Part shown: positions 1 through 8,122 of the stretch, piece after piece
Numbering within the stretch: position 1 is the stretch's first letter
Layout: each line of letters begins with the position of its first letter
NCBI RefSeq assembly: GCF_004348265.1
Contig: NZ_SMNT01000047.1
Span: 1 to 39,682 of the forward strand
Reading direction: 5' to 3'
Source: Methylobacterium segetis
GTDB lineage: Bacteria; Pseudomonadota; Alphaproteobacteria; Rhizobiales; Beijerinckiaceae
DNA: 39,682 bases
Made by a program: the position numbers and the translations under genes
Notes under the pieces: model-generated
The model's input: only the letters and a program-made list of their open reading frames with translations
Told to the model about the DNA's origin: nothing
The model's database searches: none

Positions 1-727
1 TCTCCTGATCCTTCGCGGCCTGAGATCCGGCGTAGAGGAAGGCGGCGCCCAGTGCCGTGGCACTTGTCGCTGCGACGGTGAAGGGTGTCACGAGGGCGGC
101 CGCAGATTGCCCAAGCGCCGTCAGACCTCCGCGAAGCCCGCCTTCGCCGGCCGCGAGCCCCTGGAGGATCTGCGGGCCCTGCTGGAACGCCACGGTGCCG
201 AGCCCCGCACCGCTGCCGAGAGACGCCACCACGTCGCCGCCCTGGTACATCAGGTCACGCTTCTGGAAGGCGTCGAGACCGCGGCTCCGCGGGGCATTGT
301 CGTTCGTGCCAGCGAAGCGCTGGAGCGCCAGCCCGCGCAGGCGGTCGCGTTCAGCAGCATCCACGAGGCCGGAGCCGTAACCGCGACCGAGGATGTCCTC
401 GGCCCGGTTCAGCGACTTCTGCCGGCGGTACTCCTCGTCCAGCTGCGAGCGCAGGCGCTCTACCTCGCGCATCGTCGCCGGGCTCGACGGCGGCAGGCTG
501 GCCGGCGAGGACGGCGACGCACCGCCCGCCGCCGAGGGCACGCGGCGGGCCGCATCGGCAGCCTCCTGAGCCTTCTTCGCCAGCCGGTCGGTCGCGGCGG
601 TCGCCTGGTCTGCGGCGGTGCCGACTTGGCGGAAGGCGTCCTGCCCGGCGCGGCCGGCGTCCTCCAAGCTGCGCTTGATCTCGGCGCCGCCCTCGACCTG
701 CAAGCGGATGGCGATGTTCTGCGGCAT
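1..727 (-). CDS. Phage tail tape-measure protein, N-terminal part
   Basis: The reading frame is open from an ATG at 727 to the window edge, giving 242 residues without a stop. The protein starts MPQNIAIRLQVEGGAEIKRS, followed by a long Ala/Gln/Arg-rich helical stretch (about residues 20-110). A later segment, about residues 165-195, reads FQKRDLMYQGGDVV and then VAFQQGPQILQGLAAGEGG. This pattern matches the N-terminal region of lambda-like tail length tape-measure proteins, which set tail length and are usually over 700 residues. The C-terminal end then turns into Ala/Leu/Thr-rich hydrophobic sequence. It lies 12 bases downstream of the small terminase gene, an unusual junction because head genes normally come between. 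Confidence 0.75.
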   Translation of the reverse strand, partial: MPQNIAIRLQVEGGAEIKRSLEDAGRAGQDAFRQVGTAADQATAATDRLAKKAQEAADAARRVPSAAGGASPSSPASLPPSSPATMREVERLRSQLDEEYRRQKSLNRAEDILGRGYGSGLVDAAERDRLRGLALQRFAGTNDNAPRSRGLDAFQKRDLMYQGGDVVASLGSGAGLGTVAFQQGPQILQGLAAGEGGLRGGLTALGQSAAALVTPFTVAATSATALGAAFLYAGSQAAKDQE

Positions 728-739
728 GGCGAGGGCTCC

Positions 740-1369
740 TCAGTGAGCAGGGCCTAAATCGGCGGGCGGCTCGCCCATCTCGGCGAGATGGCGGTGCACC
801 TGCCGGGTGAGGGCTGGGGTCAGAAAGCGGGCGTCGATGCCGAGCTCGTCTGCCAGTTCGATGCCGATCCGGGCGGGCCAGGATAACCAGGCGTCCCGCA
901 TGTCTCTGGCCGTCTCGAAGAACAGCTTCTCCGCGGCGCTGCGATCAACGAGGCGGCCTTCCTGCTCGGCTTGGTCGAGGCTGCGCTGGCGCGCCTTCAA
1001 GATCAGCTCGGCCGTGCGGGCCTTGCCGAAGTCGATGCCCTTGCCGTCGTCGGGGACGCCTTCCTCCCCCAGCACGCGGGCGATCAGGCTGATGGCATCC
1101 CGAGCCTCGTCTTCGGTCCGGACCTGAGCAGTTGGATGCGCACCTTGCTGCGCACTTCGCGTGCGCACCTCGGACGACGTGCGCACCTTGCTGCGGGCTG
1201 GATCGGTCGAGCCGATCCAGGCATTGCGCGCCGCGACGGGATCGATCCGGCCGTCCGGCAACACGCTGATGCGGTTGGCCTTGATGGCTGCGCGCACAGC
1301 GCTCTCCGTCACGCCGAGGATGGTGGCGAGCCGGCGGCGGGAGACGGGACCGGATGAGGGGGTGCGCAC
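740..1369 (-). CDS. Nu1-like phage terminase small subunit
   Basis: This 209-residue protein begins at a GTG directly after an in-frame TAG; AGAGG lies about 12 bases upstream. Residues 9-35 form a helix-turn-helix typical of gpNu1-type small terminases, which recognise the packaging site and recruit the large subunit. A spacer of repeated Val-Arg-Thr (residues 61-85) follows. The C-terminal half (about 105-200) carries the conserved pattern AELILKARQRSLDQAE, then LVDRSAAEKLFFETARDMRD and LSWPARIGIELADELG, seen in DNA-packaging small subunits of alphaproteobacterial prophages. The gene contains several TGCGCAC palindromes that may be its own binding sites. No large terminase is visible in the window. 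Confidence 0.7.
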   Translation of the reverse strand: MRTPSSGPVSRRRLATILGVTESAVRAAIKANRISVLPDGRIDPVAARNAWIGSTDPARSKVRTSSEVRTRSAQQGAHPTAQVRTEDEARDAISLIARVLGEEGVPDDGKGIDFGKARTAELILKARQRSLDQAEQEGRLVDRSAAEKLFFETARDMRDAWLSWPARIGIELADELGIDARFLTPALTRQVHRHLAEMGEPPADLGPAH

Positions 1370-1370
1370 C
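1137..1370. repeat. TGCGCAC palindrome cluster in terminase gene
   Basis: TGCGCAC occurs at 1137-1143, 1149-1155, 1162-1168 and 1180-1186, with a fifth copy inside GGTGCGCACC at 1361-1370 over the GTG start. The core GTGCGCAC is self-complementary. Two copies encode Val-Arg-Thr, but others fall in different reading frames, so DNA rather than protein seems conserved. In many phages the small terminase binds repeats in or beside its own gene (cos or pac). That role here is inferred. Confidence 0.45.
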
Positions 1371-1473
1371 TAGAATTCAGCCTCTGGCGCTAGGAAAGCC
1401 GGGGGCCCCGACCACCCGTATCAGTTCTGACGGCCCAGGGTCCCTACGGGGTGGGGGACTGGGGGGCAGGCCC

Positions 1474-1884
1474 TCAGCCCCGCGCGAGCCCGGCCCGCCG
1501 CAACTCGCGCTGCATGCTGGACGCTGAAGCCTGCATTGATGCCGAGCCGTGCTGCTGCCGGTGATCGGCACCGACGAGGCCCTGCCGCCTCAACTCGCGC
1601 TCCATGCTTGCCCCAGAGGCTGCGATGCCATTCGCCAAGGTGCTGGCGGGTTCGGGGTTGGCGCGGTGCGGCGCCGCGTCAACGGGCGATCGCGGCGTCT
1701 GCGGGACGGGCGGCGCGCCTCCTGCCGCCGGAGCAGGGGTGCCACGGTAGGCTGCGATGTCCCAGACCAGCGCATCGAACTGGTGCTGCTCGTCGTCGGT
1801 GAAGGTGCGGCTGCGCAGGATGGCCTGCTCCTCGTCGAGGCGGGCCTGAGCGCTGCGGTACTCGTCGTCGGTTCGGATCGGCAT
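1474..1884 (-). CDS. Hypothetical phage protein with C-terminal repeat
   Basis: This 136-residue protein starts at an ATG preceded by AGGGA (on the minus strand). I do not recognise a function. The first 48 residues (MPIRTDDEYRSAQARLDEEQ onward) are acidic and helical and loosely recall the N-terminal helices of HigA-like antitoxins, but no helix-turn-helix follows. A Pro/Ala-rich linker fills residues 50-85. The C-terminus has a duplicated motif, SMERELRRQGLVGA then SMQRELRRAGLARG, about 28 residues apart. It lies between the coiled-coil hypothetical and the small terminase on the same strand, so it is probably transcribed with them. Confidence 0.55.
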   Translation of the reverse strand: MPIRTDDEYRSAQARLDEEQAILRSRTFTDDEQHQFDALVWDIAAYRGTPAPAAGGAPPVPQTPRSPVDAAPHRANPEPASTLANGIAASGASMERELRRQGLVGADHRQQHGSASMQASASSMQRELRRAGLARG

Positions 1885-1998
1885 GGGCTTGTCCCTGCGT
1901 TTGCGGGAGAGGGGTGGCGCCCACGGCCTCGGCGGAATGCCGTTACGCCGAGTCGTGAGCGCCGCGCCGGACGGGAGAATGCGCCCGGCGATCTCGGA

Positions 1999-3006
1999 TC
2001 AGGCGGCGTGCTGGAGCTGCTCGTCCCGCCAGGTGTCGAGGTCGAACTCGATGTCGACGCAGTCGTCCCAGCTGTAGGAGTTGGTCGAGGCGTTCAGGTT
2101 GCCGGCTTCCCGCCTCCGGGCCACCCGCCACGCCTGCGTTTCGTCCGCGGCGGCCACTCCAAGCTCGATCGCCCGTTCCGCCACCGGCCGCGGCACGTGC
2201 GTGATGTGCGAGGTCACCATCTCGCGCCGGTTGCCCTGGCGCTGATACTGGAAGGGCGTGATCACGTAGATCTGCTGCTCCTCCACGGTCAGGGACGGTA
2301 GGGGCACGAGGTCGTAGCCGACGGGGAGATCGTGACCGATCTCGCGGCGCCGGACCTTGTCGGCGGTCTCGCGGAGACGCTGGCCGAACTCCGCGGCGAT
2401 CGCGACCGGATCGGCACCCTCGATGGCCTCGCGCATGCTGTAGGGCGACCAGGGTTTGATCTCGGCATGGATGCCGAGGGCCGGCATGGCCTGCATCAGG
2501 CCCTGCAGCACCAGGTTGTTGGCGACCGCGGCCGGGCCGGCCGGGCCGTACAGCGGATCGAACTGGCCGGCGGCGGGGCCGGTGATCGCGGCGCCCAGCG
2601 TGGCGTGCGCCCGGGCGACCTCGCGGATGGCCTTCGTCAGCGCGAGGCTCGCCCTCTCGATCTCGACCGCGTCACGCTCCAGGGCGCCGGTCGCGGCCTC
2701 GACCTCGGCATCGGTGCGGGCCGTTTCGATCCGCGCCTCGGCATCGGCGATGCGGCGCTCGACCTCGGCTAGGGCGTCAGCGATGCCGAAGGCAGTGCCC
2801 TCCAGTTCGCGACAGGTGCGCTCGGCCCCTGAAATGGCGGCGGCATCAGCACCCTGGATCAGTAGCTCGCGGCGGGCGGCGACGGCCTGCTCGACCTCGA
2901 CGGCGAGCGCGGCCTGGCGACCCTGCAGGTTGGTGCGGGTGGCGATGAGGCCGGCAAGCTCGGCTTCGGGGCTGGTGGCAGTCTCGGCGGTCTTGGCTCT
3001 GGGCAT
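1999..3006 (-). CDS. Hypothetical phage protein, N-terminal coiled coil
   Basis: This 335-residue protein starts at an ATG with GGAG six bases upstream and follows the small gene at 3018-3236 by 11 bases. Residues 10-130 are rich in Ala, Glu and Arg with few prolines and are likely a long coiled coil. The rest is a mixed globular domain with SLTVEEQQIYVITPFQYQRQ near residue 240 and an acidic, aromatic end (YSWDDCVDIEFDLDTW). I recognise no family. Its place upstream of the small terminase suggests a structural or packaging-region protein, but nothing in the sequence proves it. Confidence 0.6.
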   Translation of the reverse strand: MPRAKTAETATSPEAELAGLIATRTNLQGRQAALAVEVEQAVAARRELLIQGADAAAISGAERTCRELEGTAFGIADALAEVERRIADAEARIETARTDAEVEAATGALERDAVEIERASLALTKAIREVARAHATLGAAITGPAAGQFDPLYGPAGPAAVANNLVLQGLMQAMPALGIHAEIKPWSPYSMREAIEGADPVAIAAEFGQRLRETADKVRRREIGHDLPVGYDLVPLPSLTVEEQQIYVITPFQYQRQGNRREMVTSHITHVPRPVAERAIELGVAAADETQAWRVARRREAGNLNASTNSYSWDDCVDIEFDLDTWRDEQLQHAA

Positions 3007-3017
3007 GGGAGCTCCGG

Positions 3018-3236
3018 TCAGATCGAGCGACCGCGGCCGGGCCGGGCCGTGACACGCTGTAGGTTGGGGAGGCGGGCGAAGCGGGCGCCGTCGAGCATCA
3101 GGCGGGCCTGCACCGAGCCGCGCACGTAGTCGGCGACGGTAAGGCCGCGCAGTTCCGCAGCGGCCCGCACCGCATCGGCGATGTCGTTGGTGACGGCGGC
3201 CGTCAGCCGGTGGTCGAGGGAGATATGATCGAACAT
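3018..3236 (-). CDS. Small ribbon-helix-helix-like protein
   Basis: This 72-residue protein begins at an ATG that has GGAGG unusually close upstream. Residues 10-50 (LTAAVTNDIADAVRAAAELR, then GLTVADYVRGSVQARL) fit the strand-helix-helix pattern of Arc/MetJ-type DNA-binding proteins, and the basic C-terminus (RVTARPGRGRSI) could contact DNA. It is the first gene of the minus-strand block running toward the terminase, so it may regulate that block. The fold call rests on pattern only. Confidence 0.5.
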   Translation of the reverse strand: MFDHISLDHRLTAAVTNDIADAVRAAAELRGLTVADYVRGSVQARLMLDGARFARLPNLQRVTARPGRGRSI

Positions 3237-3443
3237 GCCTCCAGCGTGACCAGCGCTGAGGGCTCAGTCACCTGGTCGCATCCGGCGTTTTGCCTGGTCG
3301 CATTCCGCGATGTTGGGGTTGGAGCATTTTTCACCATCCAGGCCTACACAAGGCCGCAACGACACTTTCACTCCTCAATCTTGCTAGATCTCGAAGCTTC
3401 GGGTTCTTAGAGGCGAAACAAAGGCTGAGAGAGGGATCTGCGC

Positions 3444-4346
3444 GTGATCGATTGGACAGAGATTGCTGACGGGGACACCTGGGAACTCTTCGCGCGTGAT
3501 TTTCTTTCGGAAATGGGCTTTGTTGTTGATGTAGGTCCAGGTCGCGGCTCCGATGGCGGTCGCGATTTAGTAGTAAGCGAACAACTTAAGGGAACGCTGT
3601 ACACCGAGAAGTTCAGGTGGTTGGTGAGCTGCAAGCATAACGCAACCAGCGGCAATGCGGTTGGATCAGTCGAATTCGATATCGCTGACAGGTGCCGACG
3701 CAATAAGGCCCAGGGTTTTATGGGATTTTATTCGACCGTACCCAGCGCCTCTCTCATTCAACGACTTGGAGAATTGCGGCTAGAAAAAAGTATATCTTCA
3801 TTTGAAATATTCGATCATCGTAGAATTGAATCAATCATTGCTGCATCCGGGATGACAACCCTGTTACTTCGGTATACTCCGTCAAGTTACGGAAGAGTGC
3901 GCCCTATACAAAAGTTTTTCGGTGATTACGCTGAGATTAGATGTGACATTTGCAGCAAGGATGTACTATCTTTAAGTGTTAGTGAGCCATTTAGCGCAAA
4001 TCTTGTCTGGGGAATTACACGTCAGAAACCCAGAGCGAAGCAGGAGTATAAGTATCTTATGGTTGGCTGCAAGGGTGGATGTGATCGCGCTTTGAGCGAT
4101 CAAGTTCATGCCGAGGGTTTGCTTGATGCCTGGGAAGATATTGGCGACCTATGCAATCCGTTGATCTATATGAAGAATATTTGTTCTTACACCAATTTGC
4201 TTCGCAGCCCAAGGACCAAAGTTAGCGATCAAGCCCATCAAAAGTTGTTGCAAATATATATTGCAATCAGTCAAAGAACTTTACGAGATGTGACAAAGGA
4301 TGATGAGAAAAGATTTCGCCAGATTCAAATTTTGGATGAGTTTTGA
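3444..4346 (+). CDS. Mrr-like restriction endonuclease (PD-D/ExK fold)
   Basis: This 300-residue protein starts at a GTG with GAGGGA about eight bases upstream. Residues 4-64 match the Mrr_cat-type core: a helix with WELFARDFLSEMGF, then GPGRGSDGGRDLVV with Asp37/Asp41, and WLVSCKH with Lys64. The usual Gln/Glu two residues before the catalytic Lys is Ser62 here, so activity is uncertain. Residues 167-213 contain Cys167, Cys170, Cys209 and Cys213, a likely zinc-binding pair that may add target recognition. The gene has much lower GC than its neighbours and runs against the surrounding phage operons, which suggests separately acquired defence cargo. It converges on the gene at 4534-5481. Confidence 0.65.
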   Translation: MIDWTEIADGDTWELFARDFLSEMGFVVDVGPGRGSDGGRDLVVSEQLKGTLYTEKFRWLVSCKHNATSGNAVGSVEFDIADRCRRNKAQGFMGFYSTVPSASLIQRLGELRLEKSISSFEIFDHRRIESIIAASGMTTLLLRYTPSSYGRVRPIQKFFGDYAEIRCDICSKDVLSLSVSEPFSANLVWGITRQKPRAKQEYKYLMVGCKGGCDRALSDQVHAEGLLDAWEDIGDLCNPLIYMKNICSYTNLLRSPRTKVSDQAHQKLLQIYIAISQRTLRDVTKDDEKRFRQIQILDEF

Positions 4347-4533
4347 TTCTAGTTACTTTAAGAGCAAGGTGGGATCCGCAGCAGACGCCTGCTCTCTGAC
4401 TTATTGAGCATCAGCGTCAGTGAGATGGGATTTGGAGGGTTTTGAGGGTTCGTTCTAGCCGCACCCCGAAAATTGTCACGTGCGCACGCCTGCTCGCTCA
4501 CACAACCCGCTGTACACAGTTTCGCTGACGCAA

Positions 4534-5481
4534 CTAAAAATGAGCAAGGTCGGCTGGATCGCCTTCGTCTGAATGATCTTCGTCGTCGGGTCCATCGAAC
4601 CAAGACCCGGTATCCACACCGGAGACGATGAGCGCATTCCGAAGATCGCGGGGCTCTTCCACCGGCACTTCGAACTCAACGGCGAACGGAAAGCTCGTGC
4701 TCATCTCTGCGCCGTCCCCGCGTCTCACATCCGAATTCGAGCCATACTGTAAGACGACACTCACGGTTCCCGAAGCCTGGTATCTTACATATCGAGCGCC
4801 GATACTCAGAACTTGAGTGTCCTCGGTGTAAACCTCTTCAATTGAATGATGAGAAGCAAGTTCATCGATCTCGCCGATCGTCTCGGACATTAGAGTGTCG
4901 ACTGCCTCCTCGTCGAGGGTCTCCATCAGGGGCTCAATGAGCGAATTTCGGCAGTCGTGATAGGCCAGTAAAAGCTCTTCGACTGCCGCAACCGCTTGCG
5001 ATATCTCGCTGTCTTGAATTGCTGGATCTAAAACGACAGTATTCTCTCGCACATGAACATGTTTACTCAGGCGATTGAACGCCTGCATCAACCGTTTACG
5101 CAAAGCTTCAGGATCAAGATCAAGGTCATCGACGAGGAACCCATCCCCTAATCCTCCCTGCAGCCAGTACTTGATGCGTTGCGCGCGAGTAGGCTTGTCT
5201 TGCCCATGCTCAAGCTGAAACCAAGGACACAAAGAAACCTCTGCGTCTGGTGAAAGCGTACCCATGACGTGTTCGAAAAAAACGCGAACGGCTACAGAGA
5301 AATAATTGAGGCGGAGAAAGTTACTCTGGTCTCCGATAATCCCAGCGGCGCTGTCGAGAAGATTGCGTGAAAATCCATCCGGAGCCAGGTGCTTGAGGCC
5401 TCGCAGAATATCCTCAGGCGGGCGCACCGGAACACCCGAGTTAGGATCGGGAGGGATAGCTGTGCTCATCGAGAGAGCCAT
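4534..5481 (-). CDS. Possible pPIWI-associated nuclease family protein
   Basis: This protein of about 315 residues is read from the ATG at 5481, which has AAGG upstream; a TTG at 5490 is also in frame. The N-terminal half contains GFSRNLLDSAAGIIGDQSNF, then RLNYFSVAVRVFFEHVMGTL, CPWFQLE, THRAQR-like TRAQRIKYWLQGGLGDGF and a helix ending LSKHVHV. From memory this resembles the predicted pPIWI-associating nuclease family (pP_pnuc), whose members accompany prokaryotic Argonaute-like and other defence systems. The C-terminal half is strand-rich (SGTVSVVLQYGSNSDVRRG) with an acidic tail. Base composition is lower in GC than the phage genes, like the convergent Mrr-like gene. The family name is tentative; no Piwi protein is visible. 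Confidence 0.5.
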   Translation of the reverse strand: MALSMSTAIPPDPNSGVPVRPPEDILRGLKHLAPDGFSRNLLDSAAGIIGDQSNFLRLNYFSVAVRVFFEHVMGTLSPDAEVSLCPWFQLEHGQDKPTRAQRIKYWLQGGLGDGFLVDDLDLDPEALRKRLMQAFNRLSKHVHVRENTVVLDPAIQDSEISQAVAAVEELLLAYHDCRNSLIEPLMETLDEEAVDTLMSETIGEIDELASHHSIEEVYTEDTQVLSIGARYVRYQASGTVSVVLQYGSNSDVRRGDGAEMSTSFPFAVEFEVPVEEPRDLRNALIVSGVDTGSWFDGPDDEDHSDEGDPADLAHF

Positions 5482-5582
5482 AGTGCCCAACGACCTTGGC
5501 GGACAAGGGTAATCTTTCGTCGCTCAATCCACCCGGCGGTAGATGAGCCGTGACGACCGCAAGCCCATGACAGTGGCCGAAT

Positions 5583-5822
5583 TCATTCGCCTATCCCGAA
5601 CGCCTTTTCGGCGCATGGCCGAACTGAGCAACTGACCATGCCGGCCTCGTCGCTGCCCACGCGCGCCTCAGCGATCACGCTGGCCTGCCCCTCCACCTCC
5701 ACTTGGTGGCGCGCCTCCACCACCACCCCCACCCACCCTATAAAGGGTGGTGGTGGAGGGGTTTTGGTCTCCACTCCTCCACCTGTCTCCACTCCACCCT
5801 GGCGAGGTGGAGGGAACGTCAT
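5583..5822 (-). CDS. Small hypothetical protein coupled to primase
   Basis: A 79-residue frame begins at an ATG overlapping the TGA of the primase-helicase gene (ATGA), the same coupling seen at the other junctions of this operon. The first 45 residues are dominated by Pro, Gly, Val, Glu and Thr, because the DNA there is a cluster of CTCCAC repeats. The rest (VEGQASVIAEARVGSDEAGM onward) looks more like ordinary protein. No family is recognised. The frame may be partly accidental if the repeats are a DNA element. Confidence 0.35.
   Translation of the reverse strand: MTFPPPRQGGVETGGGVETKTPPPPPFIGWVGVVVEARHQVEVEGQASVIAEARVGSDEAGMVSCSVRPCAEKAFGIGE
5691..5812. repeat. CTCCAC short-repeat cluster, possible origin
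   Basis: CTCCAC occurs at 5691, 5697, 5715, 5769, 5777, 5787 and 5792, with inverted copies (GTGGAG) at 5753 and 5807. In the middle, CCACCC-TATAAA-GGGTGG forms a six-base-pair stem around an A/T-rich loop. The cluster lies directly beside the primase-helicase gene, where phage and satellite origins with iterons often sit. Origin function is inferred from position and repeat structure only. Confidence 0.35.
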
Positions 5823-8122
5823 TCGTCGGCATCTGAGGCATGCTTGCCGACCTCCACGAACTCCCGGATTCGGTGCTTCTCGTCCTTCCCGTCGACCACC
5901 ACGAACATGCCGTTCTGGATCCAGACCTTGAGCATGCGGGCGACCTTGCTGCGGTGCGCCTTGTCCACCGGGTCGAGCTTTAGAGCCCGAGCAATGGGGA
6001 GGCCGATCCAGTCCGGCGATTGGATGTTGAGGCGGAAGCGAGCACCTGCCGCCGTGCAGCCGGCTACCTCAGCCTGAGCGGCGCGTAGGCCATCTGTATC
6101 CACGCCTTCGAAGGCGTCCGGCCACTCCCATGCTTCGACGACGGCGACCTGATCCCCAAGGTCGAGGAGCCCGAGCGGCCCGTTGCCGAGCGACACGGAC
6201 ACGAGCTGGAACCAGTCGCTCTTGTCCGGCGGCGGCGCGAGGTTCGCCTTGCCGTTATCGACCCGGAAGAAGCCCCTGTGCGTTGGGACCCCTGCCTTCT
6301 CGGCTTGATCCTTCGTCATCAGGTTGAGCACGCGTGCCGAGCGGGCGGCTGCCAGGAGCGCGCCGGCGCCGCGACCGTCCTCGACCGTATACTCGCCCTG
6401 TCCAGTTTGCCCCTTCCGGACGTGATGCACGAGCTCGATCGAGGCGTTGCCGATCTCCGCGACCCGATTCCAGGCCTTGGCAACGATGTCGATCTCGTCG
6501 TTCGCGTTCTCAGTCACGCGGTGTGAGGACACGAACGGGTCGACCACCATGTGATCGATCTCGTTCTCGGCCATGCTGGCAGTCAGGTCTTCGATCACCG
6601 GCTCGGCGATCTTCACGCCGTCCCGCTGCCGGGTGGCGATGATGATTTCGGCCGTGCGCCCACTGTCGAGGAACAGCCGACCTTCCAGCTCGTGCGCGTC
6701 GATCCCATAGTGCAGGCAGATCGCGGCGACACGGCGCTCGATCTCCTCCAGCGGATCCTCCAGATTCACGTACCAGACACGCATGCACCGCGGTGGGCTG
6801 ATGCCGAGCAACGGCCTGCCGGTGACCATTGCGATGGCCTCGACGAGCACGAGGCTCGATTTCCCGACCGCACCGGGTGCGACGGTAGTGCTCAAGAACC
6901 TGCGGATCAGATGCCGGCCGTAGACCCACTCGCGCGGCGGGATCAGTGAGGGATCGCGGTAGACGAAGGGTGTGGCCCGGATGCGTTTGCGCTCACTCGC
7001 CGGCTCGGGTCCCGCGCTGGATGGGCTTGGCGACGCCTCGTCCTCGTTCCGCTTGCCGCCCTTCCAGCCGATGTCCTCCGGGCGGATGCCAAGACGGTCG
7101 CACAGCCACAAGGCAGCCTGCGCGGCATCGGTCGCCGGCAGATAGTCCCGCACGATGTCGATCGGCGTCCGGGCACCGTCTCGAGCGTCGCCCATGTCTC
7201 CGCATCCGAAATCTCGGATGCCGTCGGGATGCAGCGACAGATCCTCTTCGTAGCCTTCACCGAGATCGCGCTGGTCGACGCGATAGGCGCCGGTGCCAGA
7301 CTGCCAACGGGCGCCCGGAAACACGCTCGGGACCCACGAGGAGAGGGCAGCCAGGGCGCGATCGTTGATGGTGCGCCAGAAGTCTCCGCCCTCGCGCGGA
7401 CCACGCTCGCGGACGCCGACAGCAGCCCGCTCGCTGGTGCTCTGAGGTGCTGCTTCGGCCCGCTTCTCGGCCTTCCGGCGCTCGGCGTCGCGAGCCAAAT
7501 CCGCGGCGGCTCTCTGAGCTGCGCGGAACTGGTCTGCGCGCTCCTGAAGGTAGGCGACCAGCCGCGGTGCCGGCCGGATCTCCGTCGGCGTGCCCGGAAC
7601 GTGGCGCCCCGTGACGGTCAGGTACCGACCGCCGGTGTAGATCTCGACCTGGGCGGCATCAATCTTCCGACCATCGACCAAGCCGCGGACGAAGAACCGG
7701 AGGCCACAGCCGGAGGGTGAGACCTCGGCATAGGTCTCGCCGAAATCGACCGCGACCTGTGCCCAGGCCTGGAGTGTGCCGGTCTCAGGGTCGCGGCAAT
7801 CATCCAGATCGATACCGCTCTCCTCGTCCTCGGGCGACAGGACGTAGCCCACGCCGGCCAGCTTTCGCTGCGTGCTGTAGGCCGCCGCCGCGTCGTAGGG
7901 TGACCACGTCTCGGCGTTGGTCGTGCTGCCTGCCCTGCCGTCCCTGGCGCAGATCGGCGGCTTGTCCCAGACCTGCCGCTTCTCGTTCCAGGTGTAGTCC
8001 CAAGCCACCCACTTCGGACGGCCCTGAAGCTCGCGCAGCGCCGGGAGGTCGGGCAGGCCGGCGAACGGCGGGATGTCAGGCTTCGCCGGCCGCTCGAAGC
8101 CTGAGGCGCCAGCGTGGATCAT
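5819..8122 (-). CDS. Phage primase-helicase, RepA-like AAA ATPase
   Basis: The start at 8122 overlaps the preceding stop (ATGA) and gives 767 residues; a longer frame upstream would overlap that gene. Residues 35-180 resemble the N-terminal domain of archaeo-eukaryotic-type primase/polymerase proteins of mobile elements, with GIDLDDC (103-109), EVSPSGCGLRFFV and IYTGGRYLTVTG. A charged linker follows (about 195-245). Residues 405-640 form a RepA/AAA_25-type ATPase with Walker A APGAVGKSS (415-423), Walker B HMVVDPF (524-530) and VHHVRKG. A C-terminal winged-helix-like segment ends the protein. It probably unwinds and primes element DNA. It is the largest gene of the early operon and lies beside a repeat cluster that could be the origin. 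Confidence 0.75.
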   Translation of the reverse strand: MIHAGASGFERPAKPDIPPFAGLPDLPALRELQGRPKWVAWDYTWNEKRQVWDKPPICARDGRAGSTTNAETWSPYDAAAAYSTQRKLAGVGYVLSPEDEESGIDLDDCRDPETGTLQAWAQVAVDFGETYAEVSPSGCGLRFFVRGLVDGRKIDAAQVEIYTGGRYLTVTGRHVPGTPTEIRPAPRLVAYLQERADQFRAAQRAAADLARDAERRKAEKRAEAAPQSTSERAAVGVRERGPREGGDFWRTINDRALAALSSWVPSVFPGARWQSGTGAYRVDQRDLGEGYEEDLSLHPDGIRDFGCGDMGDARDGARTPIDIVRDYLPATDAAQAALWLCDRLGIRPEDIGWKGGKRNEDEASPSPSSAGPEPASERKRIRATPFVYRDPSLIPPREWVYGRHLIRRFLSTTVAPGAVGKSSLVLVEAIAMVTGRPLLGISPPRCMRVWYVNLEDPLEEIERRVAAICLHYGIDAHELEGRLFLDSGRTAEIIIATRQRDGVKIAEPVIEDLTASMAENEIDHMVVDPFVSSHRVTENANDEIDIVAKAWNRVAEIGNASIELVHHVRKGQTGQGEYTVEDGRGAGALLAAARSARVLNLMTKDQAEKAGVPTHRGFFRVDNGKANLAPPPDKSDWFQLVSVSLGNGPLGLLDLGDQVAVVEAWEWPDAFEGVDTDGLRAAQAEVAGCTAAGARFRLNIQSPDWIGLPIARALKLDPVDKAHRSKVARMLKVWIQNGMFVVVDGKDEKHRIREFVEVGKHASDADE

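Noticed and set aside
4347..4533. Possible att-like or RNA element between the convergent cargo genes
   Set aside because: It contains a GAGGGTT direct repeat and one GTGCGCAC, but no stable fold, terminator or flanking duplication that I can support.
5543..5635. Thirty-residue plus-strand frame (MSRDDRKPMTVAEFIRLSRT...)
   Set aside because: Weak ribosome site, no family, and it overlaps the minus-strand small gene; kept only as a remote possibility.
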